Shown here piece after piece: positions 34,591-42,570 of a DNA stretch of 45,076 nt (within the stretch, counting starts at the first letter, position 1; each line of letters begins with the position of its first letter). Origin of the DNA: Bacteroidota bacterium. GTDB lineage: Bacteria; Bacteroidota; Bacteroidia; Bacteroidales; UBA6013. The notes under the pieces were generated by a model. It was given only the letters and a program-made list of their open reading frames with translations. It searched no databases and was not told the origin of the DNA. The DNA lies in contig JAIFMG010000085.1 of NCBI GenBank assembly GCA_020048645.1, forward strand, positions 1 to 45,076. The letters are read 5' to 3'. Made by a program: the position numbers and the translations under genes.

Positions 34591-34598
34591 TATTTTTG
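34591..34598 (+). promoter_or_regulatory. Candidate -7 element for dsbD
   Basis: TATTTTTG matches TAnnTTTG exactly and lies 45 bases before the dsbD ATG, giving a leader of about 38 bases. The -33 side is poor (a CTTG occurs only 16 bases upstream). Confidence 0.4.
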
Positions 34599-34642
34599 CC
34601 AGTTGTCTTGTGCATTGAAAACCATCAACCCAACATTCCCAA

Positions 34643-36805
34643 ATGGAAAAACGAAGAAACAAAACCTCCCTCCCGCTGAAGGCCCGGATCGCGCTATTCC
34701 TGGTGGCGCTGGCGGCTGGGATGGGCGTCGCGCAGGCCCAGATGATGGACCCCGTCAAATGGACGGCCCAGGTGAACGAGCTGGGCGGCGGCCAGGCCGA
34801 GCTGGTCTTCAAGGCCGCCGTGGATCCGGGCTGGCACCTCTACGGGATGTATTTCGACGAGGGCGGGCCGCTGCCCACGACCCTGGCGGTCGAGCCGGGT
34901 TCCGGCTTCGAGCTGGTGGGCGCGCCCATAGAGCGGCCCCAGCCGAAGAAGGAGCTGGACCCCATCTTCGGCGTCAACGTCGCCTACTTCGTGGCCGCCG
35001 GAACCTTCGTCCAGAAGATCAAGATCACTTCCGCGAGCGACATCACCATCAAGGCCCGGGTGGACGGCCAGGCCTGCCAAGACGACGGCATGTGCGTGCT
35101 CGTGGGCGACGACCTGAGCTTCCGCGTCAAAGGGCTCGGACAGGCCGGCACCGAAACGCCCGGGCAAACCCCTGGCGCACAAGGGGAAACGCCCGCGGTA
35201 TCCACCGACAGCCTGCCCGCGACCGACAGCAGCCAGACCGGACAGGCCGGCCCCGCCCCGCCCGTGCCGCCGCTCGACCAGGCGCCCGCCTCCGAAGGCT
35301 CGGTCATGGACGGCGGCGTCATGGACCTGAGCAAGGCCAGCCTCTGGCAGTTGTTCTTCTGGTCGTTCGTGGCCGGGCTGCTGGCCATTTTCACGCCCTG
35401 CGTCTTCCCCATGCTGCCCATGACCGTCAGCTATTTCATGAACAACAGCCAGAACGCCGCCAAGGCCAAGTTCGAGGCCGGGGTCTATGGCCTTTCCATC
35501 ATCGGCATCTACACCATCATCGGCACGCTGGTCGCGGTGCTCTTCGGTGCCGCCTTCGCCAACTGGCTCTCGACACACTGGCTGCCCAACGTGCTGTTCT
35601 TCCTGATCTTCGTGGTCTTCGCGGCCTCCTTCTTCGGCATGTTCGAGATAACGCTTCCCTCCTGGATGATCAACAAGTCCGACGCCCAGGCCGACAAGGG
35701 CGGCGTAACGGGCGCCTTCTTCATGGCCTTCACCCTGGTGCTGGTCTCCTTTTCCTGCACCGGGCCCATCGTCGGGGCCATCCTGGTCGATTCGGCGGGC
35801 GGGCAGGTGCTCGAGCCCATCGTGGGCATGTTCGGCTTCTCGCTGGCCTTCGCCTTCCCCTTCACCTTCTTCGCCTTCTTCCCCAAGATGCTCTCCAGCC
35901 TGCCCAAGTCCGGCGGCTGGCTCAACTCCGTCAAGGTCATCCTCGGCTTCATCGAGCTGGCCCTGGGCCTCAAGTTCCTCAGCGTGGCCGACCAGACCTA
36001 CCACTGGGGCATCCTCGACCGCGAGGTTTACATCGCCCTCTGGATCGTCATCTTCGCCCTCATGGGCCTCTACCTGCTGGGCAAGCTCCGCTTCTCGCAC
36101 GACGAGCCCGTCGAGCACCTCAAGGTCCCCCGCTTCATGCTCGCCATCCTGACCTTCAGCTTCGTGGTCTATCTGCTGCCCGGCATGTTCGGCGCGCCCC
36201 TCAAGCTCCTGGCCGGATACCTGCCCCCCAGCAGCACCCACGACTTCGACATCAACCAGATCGTCCGAGACAACGCCAACATCGGATCGCACGGGGCCAA
36301 CGCCGCCCAAGAGCTCTGCGAGGCCCCGCTCCACGCCGACCAGTTGCACCTGCCCCACGGCCTCAAGGGTTACTTCGAATACGAACAGGCCCTGGCCTGC
36401 GCCCGCGCGCAAGGCAAGCCCATCTTCATCGACTTCACCGGCCACGGATGCGTCAACTGCCGCAAGATGGAGGAGAACGTCTGGATCGACCCCGAAGTCC
36501 TGGCCAGGCTGCGCGAGAACTTCGTCATCGTGGCCCTCTACGTTGATGAGAAGAGAATCAAACTACCTGAAGATGAGGCCTATACCTCGGTCGTGGACGG
36601 CCGCCGGAAAACGACCCTGGGCGACAAGTACGCCGACTTCCAAATCGAGCGCTTCGAGGTCAACGCCCAGCCCTACTACGTCCTGCTCGACACCGACGAG
36701 ACCCTCCTGGCCCAGCCCCGCGCCTTCGACCTCAACGTCGAAGCCTTCAAGGACTTCCTCGACCGCGGCCTCGACGAGTTCAACCGCCGCCACGCCCAGC
36801 CATGA
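34643..36805 (+). CDS. dsbD: Protein-disulfide reductase DsbD (thiol:disulfide interchange protein)
   Basis: A 720-residue inner-membrane protein that passes electrons from cytoplasmic thioredoxin to periplasmic thiol proteins. Residues 1-32 are a signal peptide (AQA|QMMD). The periplasmic alpha domain carries the cysteine pair C145 and C151 (GQACQDDGMC). After a Pro/Gly-rich linker, about eight membrane helices hold the redox cysteines C253 (FTPCVFPMLP) and C372 (FSCTGPIVG). The C-terminal thioredoxin-like gamma domain has the active site C603-V-N-C606 (GHGCVNCRKMEENVW). All three expected cysteine pairs are therefore present. Start ATG 34643 directly precedes a basic signal-peptide start. 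It diverges from the PorE-like gene and has its own terminator. Likely jobs are reductive repair or isomerisation of secreted disulfide proteins and cytochrome c maturation; a link to the cysteine-rich adhesin is only a hypothesis. Confidence 0.94.
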   Translation: MEKRRNKTSLPLKARIALFLVALAAGMGVAQAQMMDPVKWTAQVNELGGGQAELVFKAAVDPGWHLYGMYFDEGGPLPTTLAVEPGSGFELVGAPIERPQPKKELDPIFGVNVAYFVAAGTFVQKIKITSASDITIKARVDGQACQDDGMCVLVGDDLSFRVKGLGQAGTETPGQTPGAQGETPAVSTDSLPATDSSQTGQAGPAPPVPPLDQAPASEGSVMDGGVMDLSKASLWQLFFWSFVAGLLAIFTPCVFPMLPMTVSYFMNNSQNAAKAKFEAGVYGLSIIGIYTIIGTLVAVLFGAAFANWLSTHWLPNVLFFLIFVVFAASFFGMFEITLPSWMINKSDAQADKGGVTGAFFMAFTLVLVSFSCTGPIVGAILVDSAGGQVLEPIVGMFGFSLAFAFPFTFFAFFPKMLSSLPKSGGWLNSVKVILGFIELALGLKFLSVADQTYHWGILDREVYIALWIVIFALMGLYLLGKLRFSHDEPVEHLKVPRFMLAILTFSFVVYLLPGMFGAPLKLLAGYLPPSSTHDFDINQIVRDNANIGSHGANAAQELCEAPLHADQLHLPHGLKGYFEYEQALACARAQGKPIFIDFTGHGCVNCRKMEENVWIDPEVLARLRENFVIVALYVDEKRIKLPEDEAYTSVVDGRRKTTLGDKYADFQIERFEVNAQPYYVLLDTDETLLAQPRAFDLNVEAFKDFLDRGLDEFNRRHAQP

Positions 36806-36823
36806 GCCCGCCAAACATCCGCC

Positions 36824-36862
36824 AGCCGCGCCCGGACACGCTCCGGGCGCGGCTTTGCGTTT
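36824..36862 (+). terminator. Rho-independent terminator of dsbD
   Basis: A GC-rich stem (12 bp, 36825-36836 with 36842-36853, extended by one A-T pair) with a CACGC loop starts 19 bases after the dsbD stop and is followed by TTTGCGTTT. The tail is not a pure U run, so efficiency is uncertain. Confidence 0.7.
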
Positions 36863-36901
36863 CACAAAACTCCGCGGCAGTCGCGCCCACGAATCGAAGC
36901 G

Positions 36902-36927
36902 CGCTATGTCCGTTTTCGGACATAGCG
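36902..36927. promoter_or_regulatory. Operator-like palindrome CGCTATGTCCG-TTTT-CGGACATAGCG
   Basis: Two perfect 11-base arms (36902-36912, 36917-36927) around TTTT. No U run follows, so it is not a standard terminator. The core TGTCCG-TTTT-CGGACA resembles a dyad that I recall near transporter and regulator genes in Bacteroidota; the binding protein is unknown. It could also act as an RNA hairpin. Confidence 0.4.
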
Positions 36928-37065
36928 TTCCATCACCGTGCGCTTGGGTGGGCCATAAATCCTACACAAACCTACTGATTGACAATCAGTTAAATAGTTT
37001 GGCATCACAATTGACAAATAGATATTGGGTTAATGTCAAGCGAACCATTAGGTTTAGGTTTGTTC

Positions 37066-37101
37066 AGGCCGGCTCCAAGGCGTTGGAGCCGGCCTTTTTT
37101 T
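37066..37101 (+). terminator. Strong isolated rho-independent terminator
   Basis: A perfect 13-bp stem (37066-37078 with 37083-37095), GGCG loop and seven T residues. It works only on the plus strand. It lies about 200 bases beyond the dsbD terminator with no coding sequence between them, so its own transcript is unexplained. Confidence 0.88.
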
Positions 37102-37143
37102 GGGGCGAAGGCAGGGCAGAGGCGGGCTTTCCTAGCATTTCCA

Positions 37144-37175
37144 TTTGGATTTTCAAAATAGAGTCGTTAGATTTG
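37144..37175 (+). promoter_or_regulatory. Near-consensus Bacteroidota promoter for the DUF4365 operon
   Basis: TTTG at 37144-37147, then 20 bases, then TAGATTTG at 37168-37175, both boxes perfect. Transcription should begin about 5-7 bases later, at or next to the ATG at 37181, so the mRNA may be leaderless. It is the best promoter in the window. Confidence 0.65.
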
Positions 37176-37180
37176 ACAGA

Positions 37181-37729
37181 ATGGGAAACGGTATCCGAGA
37201 ACCCGAAAAGCATCTGTTCAACATGTTGACCCGCTATCAGATAGAATCCGAGTTGAGCCTGGCCTATTTGCAGGCAGTCGCGGCCAAAGCCGCTTGCGCC
37301 GTTGACAGCCCACGCATCGACAACGACAGTGTGGATGCCGTGATTTCTGCCAAAGGAAGGATTTCACCCGATGGGAAAATTTCTCCCCGCATCGAAGTCC
37401 AGCTCAAAGCCACGACCAACTGGCAGGTCAACCGTGAAGGAAAAATCGCTTTTCCCCTGCCGATTAAAAACTACGACGAGCTCCGGGCCGACACCCTGCT
37501 CCCAAGGCTCCTTGTCGTCCTCTGCCTTCCCAAAGATGAAAACGACTGGCTGGTCCATAGCCCGGAGGCACTTGTCTTGCGCGAATGCGCCTACTACCTC
37601 AACCTCAAAGGCTTGCCCGAAAGGACGAACGTTGACAAGCCAACCGTCCACCTCCCGACAGCAAACCTGCTCTCCCCCACCGCCCTCAAAGAACTGATGG
37701 GGAGAGCCTCAAAATTGGAAAAGTTATGA
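37181..37729 (+). CDS. DUF4365 family protein, Mrr-like PD-(D/E)xK nuclease fold
   Basis: A 182-residue protein from ATG 37181 (a TTG at 37145 lies within the promoter; ATG 37223 is an alternative). It resembles DUF4365. Candidate catalytic residues are E22/E24 (RYQIESELSL), D52 (SVDAVIS), and Q74 and K76 in IEVQLKATTN, the Q-x-K form of the PD-(D/E)xK motif seen in Mrr-type enzymes. DUF4365 proteins often sit in mobile or defence contexts, so DNA cleavage in antiphage defence is a reasonable guess. The stop overlaps the next start (ATGA at 37726-37729), so the two products are probably made together. The promoter upstream has perfect boxes and may give a leaderless message. Whether the nuclease is active cannot be told from sequence alone. 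Confidence 0.75.
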   Translation: MGNGIREPEKHLFNMLTRYQIESELSLAYLQAVAAKAACAVDSPRIDNDSVDAVISAKGRISPDGKISPRIEVQLKATTNWQVNREGKIAFPLPIKNYDELRADTLLPRLLVVLCLPKDENDWLVHSPEALVLRECAYYLNLKGLPERTNVDKPTVHLPTANLLSPTALKELMGRASKLEKL

Positions 37730-38865
37730 AAAGCGACCTTCAAGCATTGGGCCTCCTGCAATTCTCCACCCTCCAGGCATATCTTGAAAATGCAGGCTGG
37801 GATCGGGTCGATATCGACAAGGAGGACATTTCGCTTTTCCGCAAGTCCACTGCCACGGACGAGCACGAAGTCCTCCTGCCCCATTCCAGGGATTTTGCCG
37901 ACTACCTGCCCCGGGTTTTCGATGTCGTCTCCACGATAGCGCAAGTGGAAGGGAGGCCCACGGAGCAAGTGGTATCCGACCTCCTGCTCGAACCGTCGGA
38001 CGTGCTCCGCTTCCGCCTCGACAACAAAGCAACCCGAGACGGGAGCTTCCCCCTGGACAGCGTGTTTTCCTTTTTGGAAAACGCCAAGAAGGCGATATAC
38101 GCGTCAGCCTGCGACTTGTTGCAACCGGAGAAATACCACAAGCGGCTGGGCTTGAAAGGCGCGACGCAATTCATCGAGCAATGCAGGCTGGGCCAGACAG
38201 AGCGGGGCAGTTTCGTGGCTCCCATCATCTGCCCCTTCCTCGATACGTGTGCCGCCGACAGGCCCACGCCCCTGACCATCTACCAGCGCGACCTGTTCGC
38301 CAAGTCCTTCACCCGCGCGGTAACCACCCGCCTGATGTGGTCCGTGAGCGAGATCAAAAAGTCAATCGACAAGAACGAACTCAACCGCATTGTCGAGCTC
38401 GAAGGCAAGAACACCATCAGCGGCAATCTGCTGGAGGCCGTCCATGAGCTCACCACCTTGTCATCCGACTCAAAGCTGGAAATCGCGGCGTCCTGGTCGC
38501 CCTTCGCGCCGCGCCCCAAGCTCAGCCCGCTGGTGAAGATGAGCCAAGACTACCTCCCCGGCCTCGAAACCCTGCTGAGCAAGATAAAGCCAGCCGACCA
38601 AAACCCCGAAAGCGAGTTTGTCGGGAAAATATCATCAACAAAAGCAGACCCGGACGCAGAAAACCGTGCCGAAGGTGAAATCGTCCTCAATTATATCCTC
38701 GGCGATGAAGAAAAGGCATCCAAGGCGAAAGTAACCCTATCCAAACCAGAATACGACCAAGCCTGCGAAGCCCACAGGACGGGTAAAACCGTGAAGATAA
38801 CCGGGAGACTCGCCAACAACGGGCGAACCAAGGCCATCGAAAACGCCCGGTTGACCGTGATTTGA
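37726..38865 (+). CDS. Conserved protein of unknown function paired with DUF4365
   Basis: A 379-residue soluble protein with no signal peptide or membrane segment. I recall a widespread conserved hypothetical family with the same landmarks: LPHSRDFADYLPR (52-64), GRPTEQVVSDLL (76-87), D92-VLRFRL, DGSFPLD (105-111), Q157-TERGS (158-162) followed by I-CP, a SGNLLEA-x-H helix (232-240), AASWSP (254-259), and a C-terminal small beta-rich domain (about 296-379; VTLSKPEYDQACEAHRTGK, then VKITGRL) that could be an OB-like nucleic-acid-binding fold. No catalytic site is recognised. Translation is coupled to the nuclease-like gene before it, so it may be a DNA-recognition or regulatory partner. Two-gene defence is an inference only. 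Confidence 0.7.
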   Translation: MKSDLQALGLLQFSTLQAYLENAGWDRVDIDKEDISLFRKSTATDEHEVLLPHSRDFADYLPRVFDVVSTIAQVEGRPTEQVVSDLLLEPSDVLRFRLDNKATRDGSFPLDSVFSFLENAKKAIYASACDLLQPEKYHKRLGLKGATQFIEQCRLGQTERGSFVAPIICPFLDTCAADRPTPLTIYQRDLFAKSFTRAVTTRLMWSVSEIKKSIDKNELNRIVELEGKNTISGNLLEAVHELTTLSSDSKLEIAASWSPFAPRPKLSPLVKMSQDYLPGLETLLSKIKPADQNPESEFVGKISSTKADPDAENRAEGEIVLNYILGDEEKASKAKVTLSKPEYDQACEAHRTGKTVKITGRLANNGRTKAIENARLTVI

Positions 38866-38978
38866 AGACGGCGCCGCCCCGCCCGCCCGCCGGAGGCCGA
38901 CGTTCCTAGCCCAGCTTTTCTAAATTCGCGCATCGGGCCGAGCTACCAACAGGGAGGCCCGCACAAACCCCGCGGCGC

Positions 38979-39512
38979 ATGTTCGAAAACTTCACCTTCC
39001 TGGACGTCTTCCTGGCCTCGCCGGTGCTGGCCGGGCTTTGGCGGGGCCTCTACCGGGGCCTCAACATCGAGTTCTTCTCGCTGCTGCTGCACCTGATGGC
39101 CCTGTACCTCAACCACTTGTTCATCAACGCCGTGTCGGCCAACCTGGCCTTCAACTTCGGCTGGGACGTGTTCAACGTGCAGGCCTTCTTCTTCATGCAG
39201 GTCAACTTCCTGTTCATCTTCCTGCTCCACGTGGCCTGCCGCTACCTCTTCGAGCGGGTGCGCTTCTTCGGGTCCGAGCACGGCGGCAACCTCAAGGACA
39301 TGAAGCACCTGCTCGGCTCAATCGTCGGGATGCTGCGCTACGGGCTCATCTTCAGCGCGTTCTTCAGTTGCTACGTCCACCTCAACAAAGGCACGGCCGA
39401 CGAGTTCTCGCCCCAGACCCTCGAGAAGTCCTACCTCTACACGCCCATGACCTCCATCGCCCCCTTCCTCTACCCCGTCCTCGAGTTCAAGCCCTTCCGC
39501 GTGGTCCCGTGA
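38979..39512 (+). CDS. CvpA-like inner-membrane protein
   Basis: A 177-residue protein with about four hydrophobic segments. The start, FLDVFLASPVLAGLWRGLYR with GLNIEFFSLLLHLMALYL after it, follows the CvpA (colicin V production) pattern: an Asp near the N-terminus, Gly-rich RG-x-x-RG turn, then E-x-x-SL and a long helix. A second match is KHLLGSIVGMLRYGLIFSAF (about 109-128). CvpA proteins are widespread membrane proteins linked to envelope homeostasis; the exact role is unclear. The gene is GC-rich like the chromosomal background and sits between two defence-type modules. TAAATTCG at 38921-38928 is a possible -7 element, one base off consensus. Confidence 0.7.
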   Translation: MFENFTFLDVFLASPVLAGLWRGLYRGLNIEFFSLLLHLMALYLNHLFINAVSANLAFNFGWDVFNVQAFFFMQVNFLFIFLLHVACRYLFERVRFFGSEHGGNLKDMKHLLGSIVGMLRYGLIFSAFFSCYVHLNKGTADEFSPQTLEKSYLYTPMTSIAPFLYPVLEFKPFRVVP

Positions 39513-39590
39513 GCCCCGCGCGTTCCGGACAGCCCAAAAAAAAACTCCACGCCCACCCAAGGCCCTCTCGCTTCGAAAAACGCCCGGCTC

Positions 39591-39620
39591 TTGCATTTTC
39601 AACGGATCCTGCGTACTTTG
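39591..39620 (+). promoter_or_regulatory. Possible promoter of the PARIS-like operon
   Basis: TTG (39591-39593), 20 bases, then TACTTTG (39614-39620), a near match to TTTG / TAnnTTTG with one base missing in the second box. Transcription would start near 39,627 and leave a leader of about 155 bases. The box lies in GC-rich DNA before the AT-rich genes begin. Confidence 0.35.
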
Positions 39621-39781
39621 GGTTTTCAGAATCCCCCCGGGGTGAAATGGCATCCCGACCAGAGCGGAAATGTTCAAGGCCGAATCCTCCCAGGGCAGGC
39701 GGTTTTCTTGGACGATGGGGCTGGGCTGGGAAATAGCCTTGCGAATCTTCACTAACGTTAAAACTTCAAAACTGAAACACA

Positions 39782-41125
39782 ATGAGAATCAAGCAGATAG
39801 CTATAAACGGACTTTTTGGAATGTTCAACCATATTGTCCCACTAAACTTAACAGAGCATATCACGATTGTGTATGGAATAAATGGCATTGGAAAAACCAT
39901 GTTATTCAAAATACTCGATAGCTTTTTCAATTCAAATTTCTCAAAACTTGTGAGTTTTCCCTTTGACAGATTGATGATTGAATTTGAAAACAATGACACT
40001 ATCTCGTTTTTCAATTCCGAAAAGGATTTTTTTATTGAATACCAATCCAAAGGAAACAAATCTATTTTTGATTTAGGCCAATTAAAATCAGCAGAACACA
40101 TCAAGGATGAAAAAGTCATAAGACAATTGCGTCGTCTTCTCCCCATGCCCGTTTCTCAATATTCTGATAACGAGTTAATATTCCATCAGACTGATGAAAT
40201 ATTGACAGTTGAAGAAATCATTGATCGATATTCAGAAATGTTACCCTCCGAATTAAAACAAGAAGATTCAATTAAGAACAAAACAGAGTTAGACAGAATA
40301 ATCAAGAGTACAAATCTTTATTTTATTCAGACACAAAGATTGATTGCATTTAACTACTTGAAACGGAAACAACAATATGGAATGGAAAGAGATTACAATC
40401 TGAACAAAGTTGAAACCGTAAAAAAATATTCCGAAGAATTATCGGAGATAATCCAAGAAAGACACAGAGAATATGCCAAGCGTTCGGAAGAGTACGAACT
40501 TTCATTGGGCAAACGGCTTAGAAGCAAGGAAGTAAAGACATACTCAGACCTTGAAGAATTAAAAAAAGAAAATAAAGTCTTAGAGGCCAAAAGAAACGAA
40601 CTAAAGAGCGTAGGTCTTTTTGAAGAAATAAAGGAAGACTACTCAAACATCCCTGACACGATTGATGAAATCGAAAGAGCAGTTTTGTCTGTGAATATTC
40701 AGGACATGAAGAATAAGCTAAAAATATTTGACGAATTGTACGAAAGATTAAAAAAATTCTTAGATATTTTAAATCATAAGCGCTTTTCTTACAAAAAAAT
40801 ATCCATCCATCCCAAAAAAGGATTTGTATTTGAAAACGACTATGGCAAGCCCTTACAGGTTACAGAACTTTCCTCTGGAGAACAACACGAAATTGTTTTG
40901 TTCTACGAATTATTGTTTAAAGTAACCGAAAATTCATTGGTCCTGATAGACGAACCAGAAATATCACTTCATGTTGTCTGGCAAAAAGAATTTTTAACAG
41001 ATCTGGAAGATATTGTAAAAATTAGGCATTTTGATATATTATTGGCCACGCACTCGCCTTCCATAATCAATGGCAATTGGGATTTGACCGTCGAACTTAA
41101 CAAAGATAAGAACGATGAGAAATGA
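39782..41125 (+). CDS. ariA: AriA-like ABC/AAA15-type ATPase of a PARIS-like defence system
   Basis: A 447-residue ATPase. Walker A is GINGIGKT (32-39); a charged coiled coil fills about 190-340; the signature is SSGEQ (about 364-368), Walker B is VLIDEPEIS (about 387-395), and the switch histidine is ATHSPSI (about 421-427). This is the OLD/Rad50-like AAA15 layout. The next gene, overlapping by 11 bases, is a DUF4435 protein. AAA15 plus DUF4435 is the composition of PARIS, in which AriA senses a phage anti-restriction protein and releases the AriB effector. The genes are far more AT-rich than the DNA around them, which points to horizontal acquisition. Other AAA plus DUF4435 defence pairs exist, so the name is provisional. 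Confidence 0.78.
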   Translation: MRIKQIAINGLFGMFNHIVPLNLTEHITIVYGINGIGKTMLFKILDSFFNSNFSKLVSFPFDRLMIEFENNDTISFFNSEKDFFIEYQSKGNKSIFDLGQLKSAEHIKDEKVIRQLRRLLPMPVSQYSDNELIFHQTDEILTVEEIIDRYSEMLPSELKQEDSIKNKTELDRIIKSTNLYFIQTQRLIAFNYLKRKQQYGMERDYNLNKVETVKKYSEELSEIIQERHREYAKRSEEYELSLGKRLRSKEVKTYSDLEELKKENKVLEAKRNELKSVGLFEEIKEDYSNIPDTIDEIERAVLSVNIQDMKNKLKIFDELYERLKKFLDILNHKRFSYKKISIHPKKGFVFENDYGKPLQVTELSSGEQHEIVLFYELLFKVTENSLVLIDEPEISLHVVWQKEFLTDLEDIVKIRHFDILLATHSPSIINGNWDLTVELNKDKNDEK

Positions 41126-42026
41126 AATTGACAGCAAGTTTTACGCAGGTGAAATCCGAATGTGGAAAAGCGCAAGAAAAGAAAAATCAGTCGCTGTAAT
41201 CGTCGAAGCTAAATCTGATGAACTATTTTTTCAGAAATTTTTCAACTCCTCAACAACTTTTTTTCCTGTTGATGGTTTCCAAAATGCGATCAATGTCTTG
41301 CAAGATGTCGAAAAAGAACTATTGGGAATCTTGGCAATAATTGATGCGGATTTTCGACATATTCTTAAAGAAGAGCCTGCCTCATTGAATCTGTTCATTA
41401 CCGATTTTCACGATGTAGAAATGATGACCATAGCAGCAAAATCTTGGGATGAAGTCATAAGTTACCATACACAAAAAACAAAATTAGAAAAGTTTCAAAA
41501 ACAACATTCAAAATCATTAAAAGAATATTTGATGGCAATGGCACACCCCATTGCGTGCATTCGCTTTTTAAACAACCAAAATAATTTAGGCCTAAGCTTT
41601 AAGACAATGTCAAAAGGGCAATACATTTTTTTGGACTATTCAAAATTCATTGACAAACAGAGATTCTGCATTGATAATGAAAAGTTGCTTGAAACGATTG
41701 AGAATAAATCACAAAAACAAAATTTCTTCAAAAACAATCCCTCTTTGATAAATGAATTATCAAATATTTCTCAAAAGGAATTTAACTTGTTTGATTTTTG
41801 CAATGGCCATGATGTAATTAACATGCTATCGCTTGCGCTAAAAAAAGAGATAGGAAATAAAAACATATCAGGTCAAGAACTTGAATCTTTTTTTATTGTT
41901 GCCTATCGATTCGATGATTTCATCCAAACTCATCTTTATCAAGAACTAAAAAAGTGGGAGGGACGAAATCCCAACCTCGTTCTCTTTAACAAAGACGACC
42001 CAGCAGAAACAAAAAAAGAATCTTGA
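41115..42026 (+). CDS. ariB: AriB-like DUF4435 (Toprim-type) effector of a PARIS-like defence system
   Basis: A 303-residue protein. Toprim-like landmarks are E31 in VIVEAKSDELFF and D77-A-D79 in LGILAIIDADF, followed by the DUF4435 hallmark TDFHDVE (96-102) and a later NGHDVINML (about 234-242). In characterised PARIS systems AriB is a Toprim nuclease that is inactive in complex with AriA and, once released, cuts host tRNA and stops growth. The start overlaps the ATPase gene by 11 bases in another frame, implying tight coupling. It is strongly AT-rich like its partner, and no further gene follows in the module. Confidence 0.77.
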   Translation: MRNEIDSKFYAGEIRMWKSARKEKSVAVIVEAKSDELFFQKFFNSSTTFFPVDGFQNAINVLQDVEKELLGILAIIDADFRHILKEEPASLNLFITDFHDVEMMTIAAKSWDEVISYHTQKTKLEKFQKQHSKSLKEYLMAMAHPIACIRFLNNQNNLGLSFKTMSKGQYIFLDYSKFIDKQRFCIDNEKLLETIENKSQKQNFFKNNPSLINELSNISQKEFNLFDFCNGHDVINMLSLALKKEIGNKNISGQELESFFIVAYRFDDFIQTHLYQELKKWEGRNPNLVLFNKDDPAETKKES

Positions 42027-42570
42027 TATTGAGTACGTTGGAATTTCGGATACCCTGCGAAACCAAACCCAAAAGCCAGAACCTGCTTACGACCGACAAT
42101 CCGTATAGAAATTCAAAATCGCAGTTCACTTGCCGACCAGCACAATGAACTTGCTAACAGCCCACCCCTTTCAAGCTCAACCGCATGTGGCCCGAATTGC
42201 CCTAGACTTTCCAAAGCATTGAAAATCTGGAAATTACGATTGCGCTTTGGCCTTTGCCCATGCGCGGCTATGCTCGGTTTCGCCGCAGGGCTTCTTTGCT
42301 CCTTGAACCTCATCGCACGCAGCGACCTGGCGCCTAGCAAGTTCCACAAAACGGCCACTTGACGGCGAAAGCCAACACTGGATTGGGTATCGGCTACACG
42401 ATATATTTCGTACATTTGCGCTTGGACGCATTTTTTGCCGCAAGGCAAAAATTGGCCAACTGCCATGCGCTCAATCAATTTGACGGAACTTCGCATTTTG
42501 TGGATACAAATGCTTATTTTTAGGGCCGATTCAGCATAACCCCGTCTAACCCCAATCCAACCCGAGCGAC
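42027..42570. other. 544-base gene-free stretch between the defence pair and comEC
   Basis: I find no supported gene. A minus-strand open frame crosses the region but has no recognisable family, an implausible composition and a start inside comEC. There is an 8-bp hairpin TTTTTGCC-GCAA-GGCAAAAA (42432-42451) and a possible comEC promoter element (42411-42418). Base composition is mixed, AT-rich at both ends. It may be decayed sequence left by the insertion of the defence module. Confidence 0.5.
42411..42418 (+). promoter_or_regulatory. Candidate -7 element for comEC
   Basis: TACATTTG fits TAnnTTTG exactly. It would give a leader of about 145 bases that includes the hairpin at 42432-42451. 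No clear TTTG lies 19-21 bases upstream. Confidence 0.3.

Larger units (their letters stand above)
36806..37143. other. Intergenic stretch after dsbD with terminators and palindromes
   Basis: There is no credible gene here. In order it holds the dsbD terminator (36824-36862), an 11-bp palindrome (36902-36927), a 7-bp inverted repeat ACTGATT-GAC-AATCAGT (36974-36990), a weak promoter-like TTTG at 36998-37001 with TAGATATT at 37019-37026, and an isolated strong terminator (37066-37101). From about 36,955 it turns AT-rich. Confidence 0.6.

Noticed and set aside
34603-36546. 647-residue plus-strand frame and 583-residue minus-strand frame over dsbD
   Set aside because: They are shifted or antisense frames of dsbD; the Arg/Gly/Pro-rich and Glu/His/Val-rich compositions have no family match.
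42432-42451. Terminator for the PARIS-like operon or a minus-strand transcript
   Set aside because: The stem is only 8 bp with no following T run on either strand, and it lies 400 bases after the last stop.
42113-42500. Possible minus-strand gene of about 120 residues between ariB and comEC
   Set aside because: No domain, no promoter or start signal that I can defend, and an odd residue composition; more likely decayed or repeat-derived DNA.
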